In this document: positions 42,917 through 52,794 of the stretch, piece after piece | How positions within the stretch are numbered: the stretch's first letter is position 1 | Layout of the letters: each line of letters starts with the position of its first letter | Origin: Thalassobacillus devorans | Lineage (GTDB): Bacteria; Bacillota; Bacilli; Bacillales; Halobacillaceae | Reading direction: 5' to 3' | Length of the DNA: 64,000 bases | Assembly: GCF_900176565.1 (NCBI RefSeq) | Contig: NZ_FXEH01000005.1 | Span: forward strand, 769,384-833,383 | The notes under the pieces: generated by a model | Seen by the model: the letters and a program-made list of their open reading frames with translations, nothing else | The model's database searches: none | Told to the model about the DNA's origin: nothing | Translations under genes and position numbers: made by a program

Positions 42917-44574
42917 GGACCCCTCCTGTTAGTATTGATGGTCTGCATCATTTTGACATGTTTCCTTCCAAAAGCCAGCAGCCCCGCTGTCCCAATCAAA
43001 CCGATAGCGAACCCTATCCACATCAGCAGCAGATCAGCAGATTGGTACCAATATAAACCAAATACTCCTCCGGCTATCATAGTGAAAAAGGATATGCTTG
43101 TGTAAAATAAATAAAATTGGTGGAACATATGATTTTGCTGCTTTTCAGCAGCCCATTCCCGATCCCTGTCGCCACTCTCCAAGAAGCTTACTAGAGCCCT
43201 TGGAAGAGACAACAATGGTCTGGCTGTATCGGCTGCTATATCCTTGTAAAAACCATACTTGGAATCCGCCCCGCTCATCCATTCCCTGATGACCGGCTTT
43301 CCCCACGCCATCAAGTCGATTTGCGGATAGACTGCCGTCAATACCCCGATAATAATAGAGGTCGCCCTTCCTAAAAAGGCGTAATCCGCCGGCAGCTGGA
43401 TCGGCTGGTTTTTAACGAATTGCTGGATATCCTCCATAATGTCGTTCATGATTGTAGCATCAAGCTTTGTAAAATCACCTTCCAAATACATATCAACGGT
43501 TTCCCGCAGCATCTTTTTCACACGCTCTGTATCCGCATTGTCTAATAGAAAATTCATCTTATATAATGCATCAATGACCTGATCGTAATCATCGAGTATG
43601 AAACCTTGAATCATCATACGAAGGTAACTGGCATCTCGCTTCTTTATTTCCCCTACCATGCCAAAATCAATCACGACAACTGCGCCATCCGCTTTAAGCA
43701 TCAGGTTTCCAGAATGTGGATCCGAGTGGAACATCCCGGTATATAAGAACTGTTCGACACACAGATCAAACAATGTCCTTGCCACCTGTTCCCGACTGAT
43801 ACCATTTTCCTTAATGAATGGGATGTCGGTGACTCTGGCTCCTTCAATCCATTCCATAACGAGCACGCGTTGGGTCGAAAGATCATTATAATATTCCGGA
43901 ATATAAACATTCTCCATATCCTTGAACCGCTTTTTGAAATGGTTGCCGTTTTGGAGTTCCTTCTTAAAATCCAGTTCGTTGCTCATCACCGTGACAATTT
44001 CACGGTACAATGCCTGCAAATCTGCTTTTTTCCCATAGCTTGAGAACCGGCGGAGCATCCAGAAGACAATCCTCAGTGCTTTAAAATCCATCTGGAAAAT
44101 CTCTTTGACTCGATAACGCTGTACTTTGATAGCAACTGGCGTACCATCTTTTAACGAGGCTTTATATACCTCGCCTATCGAGGCGGATGCGACAGGTTCT
44201 TCCTCCATATCGTCGAGAAATTCTTCCAGATCCCCTCCCCATTCTTCCTCGATTATCTTCTTAGAATAGGAAAAGGGTACCGGTTTGACGCGATCGACCA
44301 GCCCTTCTAATTCCTTTATAAATACTTGGGGAAGCAGATCAGCCCGAGAACTGAGGAACTGTCCGAACTTTATCAGCAGCCCGCCTAATCGGATGGATTT
44401 AATTCGATACTCACGTGCTTGCTTTGCCATCATGTCGTCCCATTTACGCTTCGTTTCCTCATCCCAGATCCGGTTGGTCTTCTGGAACCAGAATAATTGC
44501 AGCATGAACTTGGATGACATCCAGACAATAACGAATACCCGATAAAACCCTATGTATTTCATCCGATCCCGCAC
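42913..44574 (-). CDS. ABC1/AarF/UbiB-family protein kinase-like protein
   Basis: 553 residues from GTG 44574 (GGGGGTGAG upstream). The ABC1 signature KxGQ is present as LLIKFGQFLSSRADLLP, with EFLDDMEEEPVASASIGEVYKA (Ala-rich loop replacing a P-loop) and the lysine in VAIKVQRY. Catalytic FHSDPHSGNLML and metal-binding VVIDFGMVGE follow. Two C-terminal hydrophobic helices (residues ~490-540) anchor it. UbiB proteins support isoprenoid quinone synthesis; in Bacillus the target would be menaquinone or lipid transport, which is unproven. Confidence 0.9.
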   Translation of the reverse strand: MRDRMKYIGFYRVFVIVWMSSKFMLQLFWFQKTNRIWDEETKRKWDDMMAKQAREYRIKSIRLGGLLIKFGQFLSSRADLLPQVFIKELEGLVDRVKPVPFSYSKKIIEEEWGGDLEEFLDDMEEEPVASASIGEVYKASLKDGTPVAIKVQRYRVKEIFQMDFKALRIVFWMLRRFSSYGKKADLQALYREIVTVMSNELDFKKELQNGNHFKKRFKDMENVYIPEYYNDLSTQRVLVMEWIEGARVTDIPFIKENGISREQVARTLFDLCVEQFLYTGMFHSDPHSGNLMLKADGAVVVIDFGMVGEIKKRDASYLRMMIQGFILDDYDQVIDALYKMNFLLDNADTERVKKMLRETVDMYLEGDFTKLDATIMNDIMEDIQQFVKNQPIQLPADYAFLGRATSIIIGVLTAVYPQIDLMAWGKPVIREWMSGADSKYGFYKDIAADTARPLLSLPRALVSFLESGDRDREWAAEKQQNHMFHQFYLFYTSISFFTMIAGGVFGLYWYQSADLLLMWIGFAIGLIGTAGLLAFGRKHVKMMQTINTNRRGP

Positions 44575-44886
44575 GGCCTCTCACCCCCCTGCTTTTTCTC
44601 TCTACTTATTAGTACCCTATTTTTTATCACTCAATCTTAGAATTCAGCACACGGATTTAGCTAATAAAAAGAAAGTTTTATTTTTTCGGTGACAAAAATA
44701 ATTATTAAATTACATATTTTTCTTTTTTAAATTGTATTAAGTAGTGCTTACGTCTCTATCTATCATTACTTTAGAACCATTTCTGGTATAAAATCCCTCC
44801 TATTTTACCATTCACAATTTTCCGAATTTTGCCGATAATTATAAACATATGGAAAATATCCATGAATTTTAGGGGGAGGAATCACA

Positions 44887-47004
44887 TTGAATAAAAAATT
44901 TACAGCCTTGCTGTCGGCTAGTGCGTTAACATTATCTTTGTTCGCGCCAGCTGCAGGAGCAGGAAACGTAAGTGCTGAAAGTAAGTACAGCAATTTCGAC
45001 ACGGAGCGGTACACAGACCGTATTGACATTGACGGATTGCTAGAAAAGCAGTCACAGGATGAAGACTTCCAAAAGGAAGCAAAGCAGAAGATTAAGGAAA
45101 ATGCGGATGGTATTAATTTTAATGAGGATGAAGTTACGGGAACTAGCGAAGGAAATGATGCCAACTTTACATACGATGGGGGCACAAAGCTATTCCTAGA
45201 CCGTGACCTGGCATTTAAAGAATTCACTTTACGCAGTGTAGGAGAAAATGTTGAAGTATGGGTTGCAGAAGATCTTTCATTTGGTGAAGATGACCCACGT
45301 GATGCGCATGTAATTACTCAACAACAAGTTGATAAAATGAAAGAAGAATTCGATTCGAATATCTACCCTACTGCTACAGAATTTTTCGGTACACCGGAAA
45401 CTTTAGATGGCAGTAATTCACCATTACCGGAAATGGTCGGTCTTCCATCCGGATACTATGAAGGTGATGGAGATAAAGTGCTTATCATGGTCGACAACGT
45501 AAAAGACGACAACTATTATGATCCCGAGTACCCTTTCTTTGTCGCTGGTTTTTTCTGGCAAACATTAGAAAACTATATGGATCGTAATATTATTACAATT
45601 GATTCAAGGGATTGGGAAACCCGTTTAGAATCAACATTTTTTGGAACAACTATCCATGAACTCCAGCACTTGATTCATGCAGATAATGATGGTGACGAAA
45701 CTTCCTGGCTAAACGAAGGAATGTCTACTTTTTCTGAATACCTTGGTGGTTATGGGATGGATGCTGGTTCGATCAACTTCCTTCTTGATCACCCAGAGAA
45801 CTCCTTAACTAACTGGGACGAACACCAAGGTGCTGAAACTGGCCCTGAAACAATCGCAGACTACGGCTTGGTACAGTTATTCACTCTTTACAGCTATGAG
45901 CAATTCGGACAGGAATTCATCCGTGCACTTGCTAAGAGTGAAGATAACAGTATTGAAAGCTTCAATACTGTATTAAAAGATTTTGGATATAATACAAGCT
46001 TTACTGAAGTTTATCAAAACTTCTCTACTGCATTGGCTATTGATGAAAATAAATTCAAAGGCGGTATATATGGATTTGAAAACATCAACCTCCGTGATCT
46101 CCCTGTAGGAGATGGAGAAACTCGTGGACAAACAGTAAACTTTGAAAAGGCGAAGGAATATGAAAAAGATGGCGTTCCTGCTTGGGGAACCGACTATAAA
46201 GTCTTCGATTTTGATAAAAACCAAAAAATTGATACTATCAATTTTGATGGCATAGACTTCTTCCCTACTAAATGGGAAACCGTTGCTGATCCATTGGGTT
46301 CTAATAATCAAGTCTTTTGGGCTAATGAAGGACATGAGATGGATAATAGCATTATTTTCGAAGCTGATCTGACTAATATCGATGAAGCGACACTTCAATT
46401 CGATAACTTTATCGATATCGAAGAAGGATGGGACTTTGGAATGGTCCAGGTGACTACGGATAATGGTCAAACTTGGACATCTCTGGAGAACGAAAGCACT
46501 AGCTCTGATGTTGTAGAACAAGGCTATCCTAAAATCAAAGCAAACGTTCCTGGCTTTACCGGTCATTATGAAGACTGGCAAGAAGAAACGTTTAACCTTT
46601 CTGACTTTGCTGGCGAGAAAGTACACATCGCTTTCCGCTACCTCACAGACTGGGGGTACAATGATTCTGGCTGGTTCGTTGATAATATCGAAATTCCTGA
46701 AATCGGACTCAGCTATGATGGTTCTTCGATTAAACCATTTATGTCTATGGATAAACTACAGGAAAACTATGTTGAATATGGTGTAAGCTTCATTAACGAG
46801 AAGAAGAATGGCAAACACCGTGTCCTTCATGTTGATCCGTTTAATGTTACTGAAGAAGATGCTCTGCAATTGAGACAATTGTTCAAAAGCGGGAAGACTT
46901 ACATGACTACTTACTATGCTGCTCCGCAAGACAGCCTGAACCCTGTTCCATTTGATTATAATATAGATTTTAAAGACAATGGTAAGGGTAAAGGTAATAA
47001 TTAA
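44887..47004 (+). CDS. Secreted immune inhibitor A-type metalloprotease (M6)
   Basis: 705 residues from TTG 44887 (AGGGGGAGG seven bases upstream). Signal peptide KKFTALLSASALTLSLFAPAAGAG. The M6 zinc site HELQHLIHADNDGDETSWLNEG (His and Glu near residue 256, downstream Glu) is complete. A jelly-roll-like C-terminal region with WDFGMVQVTTDNGQTW and GWFVDNIEI follows. Bacillus InhA degrades antibacterial peptides and other proteins. This copy is somewhat shorter than the ~790-residue B. cereus form. Asp/Glu richness suits a salt-exposed secreted enzyme. A hairpin terminator follows. Confidence 0.9.
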   Translation: MNKKFTALLSASALTLSLFAPAAGAGNVSAESKYSNFDTERYTDRIDIDGLLEKQSQDEDFQKEAKQKIKENADGINFNEDEVTGTSEGNDANFTYDGGTKLFLDRDLAFKEFTLRSVGENVEVWVAEDLSFGEDDPRDAHVITQQQVDKMKEEFDSNIYPTATEFFGTPETLDGSNSPLPEMVGLPSGYYEGDGDKVLIMVDNVKDDNYYDPEYPFFVAGFFWQTLENYMDRNIITIDSRDWETRLESTFFGTTIHELQHLIHADNDGDETSWLNEGMSTFSEYLGGYGMDAGSINFLLDHPENSLTNWDEHQGAETGPETIADYGLVQLFTLYSYEQFGQEFIRALAKSEDNSIESFNTVLKDFGYNTSFTEVYQNFSTALAIDENKFKGGIYGFENINLRDLPVGDGETRGQTVNFEKAKEYEKDGVPAWGTDYKVFDFDKNQKIDTINFDGIDFFPTKWETVADPLGSNNQVFWANEGHEMDNSIIFEADLTNIDEATLQFDNFIDIEEGWDFGMVQVTTDNGQTWTSLENESTSSDVVEQGYPKIKANVPGFTGHYEDWQEETFNLSDFAGEKVHIAFRYLTDWGYNDSGWFVDNIEIPEIGLSYDGSSIKPFMSMDKLQENYVEYGVSFINEKKNGKHRVLHVDPFNVTEEDALQLRQLFKSGKTYMTTYYAAPQDSLNPVPFDYNIDFKDNGKGKGNN

Positions 47005-47017
47005 TTGAGACTTTGAA

Positions 47018-47054
47018 AACCAACCGGAGACACATTCTCTGGTTGGTTTTTTCT
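47018..47054 (+). terminator. inhA-like gene terminator
   Basis: AACCAACCGGAGA pairs with TCTCTGGTTGGTT, followed by a T-rich run. Confidence 0.8.
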
Positions 47055-47097
47055 TTATTCTATGGCATGCTTAAAGAAAAAAGGCAGGCGAATACCT

Positions 47098-47994
47098 TTG
47101 CATATAAAAGAATTAGAAGTAAAAGATTTACAGAAGGTTTCGGAATGGCTCTATCATATGAATGAGCAGGACAAGCATTTTGTTGCCTGGCTCGCATCGG
47201 ACCAAAACGAAATCTATGAACAAATCTGGACCTTGACGCAATTCACCGATCCATTAGCTTACGTAGCATGGGAAAACGAGCAGATTATTGGTTTTCTTGG
47301 CATCCTGCCGTTTTTCGAACAGAAGCTATGCCGGCTGCTTGGCCCGTTCGCCATCGATCAGGAAGCGGAAGTGATGGAAGGTTTATGGGATAAAGCATCG
47401 TTAACGATGGAACTCCATTTCAAGGCTGTAAAGGTAGCCAGTTTCAAAGCGAACAAGCATTTGATCGATTTTTGTGAGCGACACCGCTTCCATCTGTATA
47501 ACATTGAAAAAACAATGGTACTCTACCGGGACGACTATCGCTCGGGAGAGTACGAAGCTCGTAATATCGTGGAAGTGACTGATCAGGACGAAGCGGAAAT
47601 TAGCCGACTTCATCCAGAAGGCGCCTATTACACCACTTCCGAGATGATGACCCTGTCCCGGAAAGAATCGAACAAATTATGGGGCTACCAGAGTGGCGGC
47701 GAGCTGAAGGGCTATCTCTATTTTGAAACAATCATTCCAGGAATTGAGGGAGAAATCTGTTTCGTAAACGTTGATCAGAGCGAGCGGAGTCAGGGGATTG
47801 GCTCTGTTTTGATCGATCATGCCCTTCAATACGCATTCCTGGCACTTGATTTAGAAGAAGTGACGATTTCGGTACGAACGAATAATGATGGAGCCGAAAG
47901 TCTCTACCGCGAGCTTGGTTTTGAAGAAGCTCAAACCATTTATGCTTACGAAAAATTGTTCCAGGAACCGGTTCTGAAAAACCCTTTCCATTAA
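47098..47994 (+). CDS. Tandem GNAT acetyltransferase
   Basis: 298 residues if started at TTG 47098 (AAAGGCAGG nine bases upstream). An ATG at 47062 lies in the preceding terminator and has no ribosome site. The first half is a degenerate GNAT-like domain (VAWENEQIIGFLGILPF). The second half is a complete GNAT domain with ICFVNVDQSERSQGIGSVLIDHAL for acetyl-CoA and NNDGAESLYRELGFEEAQ at the end. Substrate unknown. Single gene between two terminators. Confidence 0.82.
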   Translation: MHIKELEVKDLQKVSEWLYHMNEQDKHFVAWLASDQNEIYEQIWTLTQFTDPLAYVAWENEQIIGFLGILPFFEQKLCRLLGPFAIDQEAEVMEGLWDKASLTMELHFKAVKVASFKANKHLIDFCERHRFHLYNIEKTMVLYRDDYRSGEYEARNIVEVTDQDEAEISRLHPEGAYYTTSEMMTLSRKESNKLWGYQSGGELKGYLYFETIIPGIEGEICFVNVDQSERSQGIGSVLIDHALQYAFLALDLEEVTISVRTNNDGAESLYRELGFEEAQTIYAYEKLFQEPVLKNPFH

Positions 47995-47998
47995 ACAC

Positions 47999-48041
47999 AA
48001 AAAGCCGCAGCTACCCTAATCCAGGTTGCTGCGGCTTTTTT
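47999..48041. terminator. Bidirectional terminator, GNAT / maltose phosphorylase
   Basis: AAAAGCCGCAGC pairs with GCTGCGGCTTTTTT. It lies between convergent genes. Confidence 0.85.
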
Positions 48042-48061
48042 ACATATACAGGCCAACTCGC

Positions 48062-50356
48062 TTATAACTCTAACTTTCTAGTTTGACCAGGTACGATTTC
48101 TATTTTCTCTTCCTTTACAAACAGCTCTACCCTGTCTCCTTCAACAACCTCCAATTCTACGCCTTCCCGGGAAACCTTTACTTTGATTGCACTCCCGTGA
48201 TCATGCAGATGGAAGGCATAATTCTCCCATTGTTCCGGAAGCTGTGGTGACAAATGCAAGCCGTCCTCTTTGATACGCAATCCGGCAAACCCAAAGACAA
48301 TAGCCATCCAGGTGCCGCCCATATTAGCCATATGAAGACCGTCTTTTGTATTCCCATGGGTATTATCTAAATCGAGACGGGCTGTTTCTTCAAAATAATG
48401 ATAGGCCTTTTCCATGTTCCCAAGCTTAGCTGCCATCATACTGTACACGCAGGAAGACAGAGAAGAATCATGGGTAGTGATTGCTTCATAGTAATCATAA
48501 CTCTGTCGGATCGTATCGTCATCGCTGTAATCTTCCAATAGAAAATGAGCCAGTACGGTATCTGCCTGTTTGCAAACCTGGTAACGGTATAATGTCAAAG
48601 GATGATAGTTCAATAACAGCGGGTAATGCTCTTTCGGTGTATTTTCAAAATCCCAGACCGCCTTATTTAAAAAACTGTCATCCTGCGCGTTGATTTGCAG
48701 CTTGTCATCGTATGGCAGGTACATGGCTTCGGCAGCCTGTTTGAAGTAGTCGGCTTCTTCTGCCTGAAAATCAAGACGGGCAAATATCGTATCGGACTCG
48801 TCCTTTTCCCAGTCCTTCATTTTTTCATAGATTCGATAAGCCCATTCCAGATTAAATTTCGCCATGGCGTTTGTATAATAGTTGTTGTTGACGACGCAAG
48901 TATACTCGTCAGGACCTGTCACATCATCAATGGCAAATGTCCCGTCATCACAGAAATGCCCCATATCCATCCATAGTCGTGCTGTTTCCAATAGTACCTC
49001 TGCCCCGTAATCTTTCAGGAAATCGTCGTCCCCGGTGACATGGTAATATTGGATATAGCTATAGGCAATATCAGCGCTGATATGGTACTGCGCTGTTCCA
49101 GCCGGAAAATAACTGGAGCACTCCCCGCCATTGATTGTTCGCCATGGAAACAACGCTCCTTTTTCATGCCCCATTTCTTTCGCTCGCTCCCTGGCACGGT
49201 CAAGGATCGAGTGCCGGTAAATCAGCAACTGCTTGGCTAATTCTGGAGCGGTCATCAAAAAGACTGGAATCATATATATTTCGGTGTCCCAGAAATAGTG
49301 TCCTTCATAGCCTTCACCACTTAACCCTTTTGCTGAAATGTTACTGAATTTATCACGACCGGCAGATTGTAATAAATGGTACAGGTTAAAGCGAATCCCC
49401 TCCTGCAAAGCATCGTCCCCTTGCACCTCCACATCACTATGCTTCCAGAACTGGTGCAGATACTTTTCCTGAGCTTCCTTCAGCTGTTCTGCATCCATTG
49501 TATCCAGTTGACCTTTGACACGCAGTGCTTTTTGGCGTAAATCTCCATTGTGCCGCAGATCATCGACATAGATATTCCATTTACTGAACGCCAGGGACTG
49601 CCCCTCTTCTGCCTGCATCTCGTAAGTGTACACGAGCCGCTGGTCATCTGCCTCTTTTTCAATATCCACCAGTTTTCCATCGAGCCCTTTATGGTAACTT
49701 AGACAGGCCATTTCCAGTTCCGATCTTTCTGTTTTGCTTTTCATAAACGTGTTATCTTCGAAAGCATCTGCTTCCTGTACATGCAGCAGCTTGGCATGCC
49801 CTGCACCGACACGGGGGTCTGTCGGATCGACATGGTTTTCCACTTCTCCATCCACCGTAGAAACTATAGTGATGACATCACTGAAGTTCAACGGGGTAAT
49901 TGTTATCTGGATCAAAAACAATTCTCGGTGTACAAACGAGACGACTCGTTCAAAATGGATTTCCACTTCTTTTCCCAGCGGTGATTTCCATGTGACCCTC
50001 CGGTCTGTTTTTCCTTGATCAAGATGCAGTTTCCTTGCGTATTCCAGCACCTCTCCTTCCTGAATCGAAAAATGTTCTTTTTCTTTTCCCAGATAAATGT
50101 GAATGGTTTGGCTATCAATGACATTCAGCATTTTTTGCTGTGTATCAGGAAAGGCAAATAGTTTTTCACCATAAGGGATATCAATGATATCATGAAAAGC
50201 GTTCAGATACGTCCCGCGTACGGTGGGTACCGCTCGTCCATATGATTCTTCAAAGTTCCCTCTAACGCCGATATAGCCATTTCCAAGGAAAAACAAGCTT
50301 TCTTCGTTATTTAAATCTAATTCTTTCAAAGAATGCCGTTCAATTGTCCAACTCAT
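48062..50356 (-). CDS. Glycoside hydrolase family 65, probable maltose phosphorylase
   Basis: 764 residues from ATG 50356 (GAGGAGTGAGAAA upstream); the longer frame is unsupported. N-terminal beta-sandwich domain, a linker, and the (alpha/alpha)6 catalytic domain with the general acid Glu in DVTGPDEYTCVVNNNYYTNAMA (~residue 484), typical of maltose rather than trehalose phosphorylases. HYFWDTEIYMIPVF is also conserved. The reaction is maltose plus phosphate to beta-glucose-1-phosphate and glucose. No beta-phosphoglucomutase gene is adjacent, which is unusual. It is divergent from an AraC regulator with a cre-like site between them. Confidence 0.87.
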   Translation of the reverse strand: MSWTIERHSLKELDLNNEESLFFLGNGYIGVRGNFEESYGRAVPTVRGTYLNAFHDIIDIPYGEKLFAFPDTQQKMLNVIDSQTIHIYLGKEKEHFSIQEGEVLEYARKLHLDQGKTDRRVTWKSPLGKEVEIHFERVVSFVHRELFLIQITITPLNFSDVITIVSTVDGEVENHVDPTDPRVGAGHAKLLHVQEADAFEDNTFMKSKTERSELEMACLSYHKGLDGKLVDIEKEADDQRLVYTYEMQAEEGQSLAFSKWNIYVDDLRHNGDLRQKALRVKGQLDTMDAEQLKEAQEKYLHQFWKHSDVEVQGDDALQEGIRFNLYHLLQSAGRDKFSNISAKGLSGEGYEGHYFWDTEIYMIPVFLMTAPELAKQLLIYRHSILDRARERAKEMGHEKGALFPWRTINGGECSSYFPAGTAQYHISADIAYSYIQYYHVTGDDDFLKDYGAEVLLETARLWMDMGHFCDDGTFAIDDVTGPDEYTCVVNNNYYTNAMAKFNLEWAYRIYEKMKDWEKDESDTIFARLDFQAEEADYFKQAAEAMYLPYDDKLQINAQDDSFLNKAVWDFENTPKEHYPLLLNYHPLTLYRYQVCKQADTVLAHFLLEDYSDDDTIRQSYDYYEAITTHDSSLSSCVYSMMAAKLGNMEKAYHYFEETARLDLDNTHGNTKDGLHMANMGGTWMAIVFGFAGLRIKEDGLHLSPQLPEQWENYAFHLHDHGSAIKVKVSREGVELEVVEGDRVELFVKEEKIEIVPGQTRKLEL

Positions 50357-50477
50357 TTTCTCACTCCTCATTCTAATTAATCCAATGGAGCTATCCGTCC
50401 AACCTTTTTCACAGCTATCATTGTTCCCGTTATGCTTAACCAGCAAACACCGTCAAAGGACGGGTTTAAAAATATGT

Positions 50478-50491
50478 TGAAATCGCTTACA
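50478..50491. promoter_or_regulatory. Candidate cre site between GH65 and araC-type genes
   Basis: TGAAATCGCTTACA matches the CcpA consensus with one mismatch, and is well placed to repress either divergent gene. Confidence 0.5.
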
Positions 50492-50544
50492 ATGGTGATG
50501 GAATCATTACATAGCGAGATATTTTATGCTTAGGGGGCATCACG

Positions 50545-51294
50545 ATGTTGACAATTAAGCAAACGATGATCGACCAGTTTATGAGCATACGCACGGCTAA
50601 TACGAACCAGTACGCCCACCCACCCTACTTGATGGAACAACAATTGTTAGAGGCTATCACAAACAAAGATAGAAAACGGGCGATTCTGCTTTTGAAAAAC
50701 ATCAACCAATCGGATCGCATTATCCAGTCTAAGCAGCACTTGCGCTCATGGAAAAATTCTGTGATAAGCTCGTGTACTCTCTTTACAAGAGCGGCCATCA
50801 AGGGGGGAGTCGATCCGGATACAGCCTTCCGCTTGAACGATGCTTACCTCAATAAAATAGAAGCCATCAGGTCTCCTCGGGATATTTCTGAACTCGAGCA
50901 TATGATGCTGGAAGATTTTATACATACCGTCGAACAAGCAGATAATCTCCCCTACAGCCCGGTCATCAACAAGGCCATCGCTTATATTCACGATCATATA
51001 TTATCCGACTTAACGTTAGAGGAGATTTCCAGAGAATGTTATGTAAGCCCAAGCTATTTGTCCCACTTGTTCAAAAGAGAAGTCGGCGTTTCGATTGTTC
51101 AATTCATCAACGAAAAAAGAATCGATGAATCCAAGTATTTCTTACTTCATACTTCTACATCCATTTCAGATATCGCCAAGCTGTTTCAGTTTTGCAATCA
51201 AAGCTACTATACCTCTGTGTTCAAAAAGTATGTCAAGCAAACCCCGAGGCAATACCGCGAAGATCTGGCAACACCCATACAAGAGGAGTGCTGA
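50545..51294 (+). CDS. AraC-family transcriptional regulator
   Basis: 249 residues. The N-terminal ~140 residues are helical with no recognised sugar cupin. The C-terminal double HTH starts at INKAIAYIHDHILSDLTLEEISRECYVSPSYLSHLFKRE (~residue 145) and ends with FKKYVKQTPRQYRED. It is probably the activator or repressor of the divergent maltose phosphorylase gene. TAGGGGG precedes ATG 50545. The fructosamine-kinase-like gene follows after 38 nt. Confidence 0.85.
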   Translation: MLTIKQTMIDQFMSIRTANTNQYAHPPYLMEQQLLEAITNKDRKRAILLLKNINQSDRIIQSKQHLRSWKNSVISSCTLFTRAAIKGGVDPDTAFRLNDAYLNKIEAIRSPRDISELEHMMLEDFIHTVEQADNLPYSPVINKAIAYIHDHILSDLTLEEISRECYVSPSYLSHLFKREVGVSIVQFINEKRIDESKYFLLHTSTSISDIAKLFQFCNQSYYTSVFKKYVKQTPRQYREDLATPIQEEC

Positions 51295-51332
51295 ACAACA
51301 ATTCAGGGTATGAGTTTTGGTGGAGGGATAAT

Positions 51333-52202
51333 ATGAGAGAATTAATACAAGCCGCATTAGCTAAAGCGGGAGACAATCAGGAGATCAACACATTTAAGAA
51401 AATCTCAGGAGGAGATATCAACGAAGCTTTTCAAGTGACTACTTCAGAAACCAGCTATTTTATTAAAGCCAATCAGCAAATACCTCGCCACTTTTTTCAA
51501 ATGGAAGCAAAGGGACTGGAGCTTATCCGCGCAACTGAAACCATCCCCACACCGGCCGTCTACCATTATGACCTTCCAGAAAATGGAGGACCTGGGGTGA
51601 TGGTGATGGAGTGGATACATGGTACTCGAAAAGATGATACAGGGGAACGGTTAGGGAGACAGCTGGCGGCCATGCACCAATCCCAACAGGACTATTATGG
51701 ATTGGATGGTGACACATTTGTCGGGACGCTTCCTCAGCCAAATGGCTGGTATGAAGACTGGCCAAGTTATTATCATGAGCAAAGACTGCTTCCCCAGATG
51801 AAATTAGCAGACAGTCAAGGCCTGCTCCATGATGGACGCAGAAAAAGGCTAGAGCAACTGTTCACAAAGCTGGACGAATGGCTTCCAAAGCAACCTGGTG
51901 CCTCACTGCTCCATGGGGACCTTTGGGGCGGAAATTGGATGGCAGGTCCCGGTGGGCAGCCATATCTGATTGATCCTTCTGTGTTGTACGGAGACCGGTC
52001 ATTCGAGCTGGCCTTCACCGAACTGTTCGGTGGTTTTCCTGAAGACTTTTATGAGGCTTACAACGAAGTTTATCCACTGCCGGACAGCTATGCTGATCAG
52101 AAAGAATTTTATCAGTTATTCTACTTGTTAGTACACTTGAACTTATTTGGAGAAAGTTACGGGTCATCCGTAGATCGTGTCCTGCAGCACTACATTGGCT
52201 GA
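51333..52202 (+). CDS. Fructosamine kinase family protein
   Basis: 289 residues from ATG 51333 (GGAGGGATAAT upstream). APH/FN3K kinase fold: ISGGDINEAFQVTTSETSYFIKAN (nucleotide Lys), VMVMEWIHG hinge, catalytic LLHGDLWGGNWM and metal site LIDPSVLYGDRSFELAFTELFGGF. Family members phosphorylate protein- or amino-acid-bound sugars (deglycation). It is probably co-transcribed with the AraC gene. The sugar-phosphorylase neighbourhood suggests a role in handling glycation by-products, which is inference. Confidence 0.88.
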   Translation: MRELIQAALAKAGDNQEINTFKKISGGDINEAFQVTTSETSYFIKANQQIPRHFFQMEAKGLELIRATETIPTPAVYHYDLPENGGPGVMVMEWIHGTRKDDTGERLGRQLAAMHQSQQDYYGLDGDTFVGTLPQPNGWYEDWPSYYHEQRLLPQMKLADSQGLLHDGRRKRLEQLFTKLDEWLPKQPGASLLHGDLWGGNWMAGPGGQPYLIDPSVLYGDRSFELAFTELFGGFPEDFYEAYNEVYPLPDSYADQKEFYQLFYLLVHLNLFGESYGSSVDRVLQHYIG

Positions 52203-52206
52203 CGAC

Positions 52207-52661
52207 TTACGAGTAAGCCCTCCCCTTGCCGGAGTCTGATATTTCTACCAGTTCGAGCGGGTATGGTTCGAAATACGTCTGCCGCTTCAAATATTTTTGA
52301 TCAAACCGGATGGTCCAGGCCTTCAAGATAGCCAGCACCGTGCTGAGCGGCACTTTTTCTTCCTCGTACTGACGCAGTTTAAACTGTCCAGGTAGCCTCT
52401 GGTGAAACGGACCATTTTTTCCGTAAGGTCTTTCTCCGTCGCAGGCTGGACAAGCCGTGGTCCATTCTCTGCATCAACAAGACGAATGACATCACGAGGT
52501 ATACCAAGCCCGATTTCAACTTCCGGACATACCGGCATAAATTCAACAAATTCATCCAGTCGCTGTACTACCTTGTCCGGGATTGCTTCCCCATTGTACC
52601 GGACAGGACCAAACTCTAAACATTTGCTCACTACAACTATTGGGGTAGGAAAGTAACGCAT
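52207..52661 (-). pseudogene. DUF523-DUF1722 protein, internal deletion plus frameshift
   Basis: The frame from ATG 52661 encodes a DUF523 N-terminus (VVSKCLEFGPVRYNGE, MPVCPEVEIGLGIPRDVIRL) up to RGYLDSL, then switches to a nonsense tail ending at 52323. In another frame the DNA continues from that point as LRQYEEEKVPLSTVLAILKA...DQKYLKRQTYFEPYPLELVEIS to a stop at 52207, which is the C-terminal end of a DUF1722 domain. More than 100 residues joining the two domains are absent. It is a remnant, convergent with the fructosamine-kinase-like gene. Confidence 0.82.
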
Positions 52662-52794
52662 TTTTGCATATCCTCCTCAGAAACTATGATGCTCGTTTTA
52701 TCGCTTCTAAATTTTTCTATTGGCAATTCATATATTTTGTATTAAAATAAATCGTGCTGTATTTTTATGAATAATCTTATAGGAGTGTACAATC

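Noticed and set aside
45973-46626. 217-codon frame opposite the InhA-type protease
   Set aside because: Antisense shadow of a gene with complete signal peptide and zinc site.
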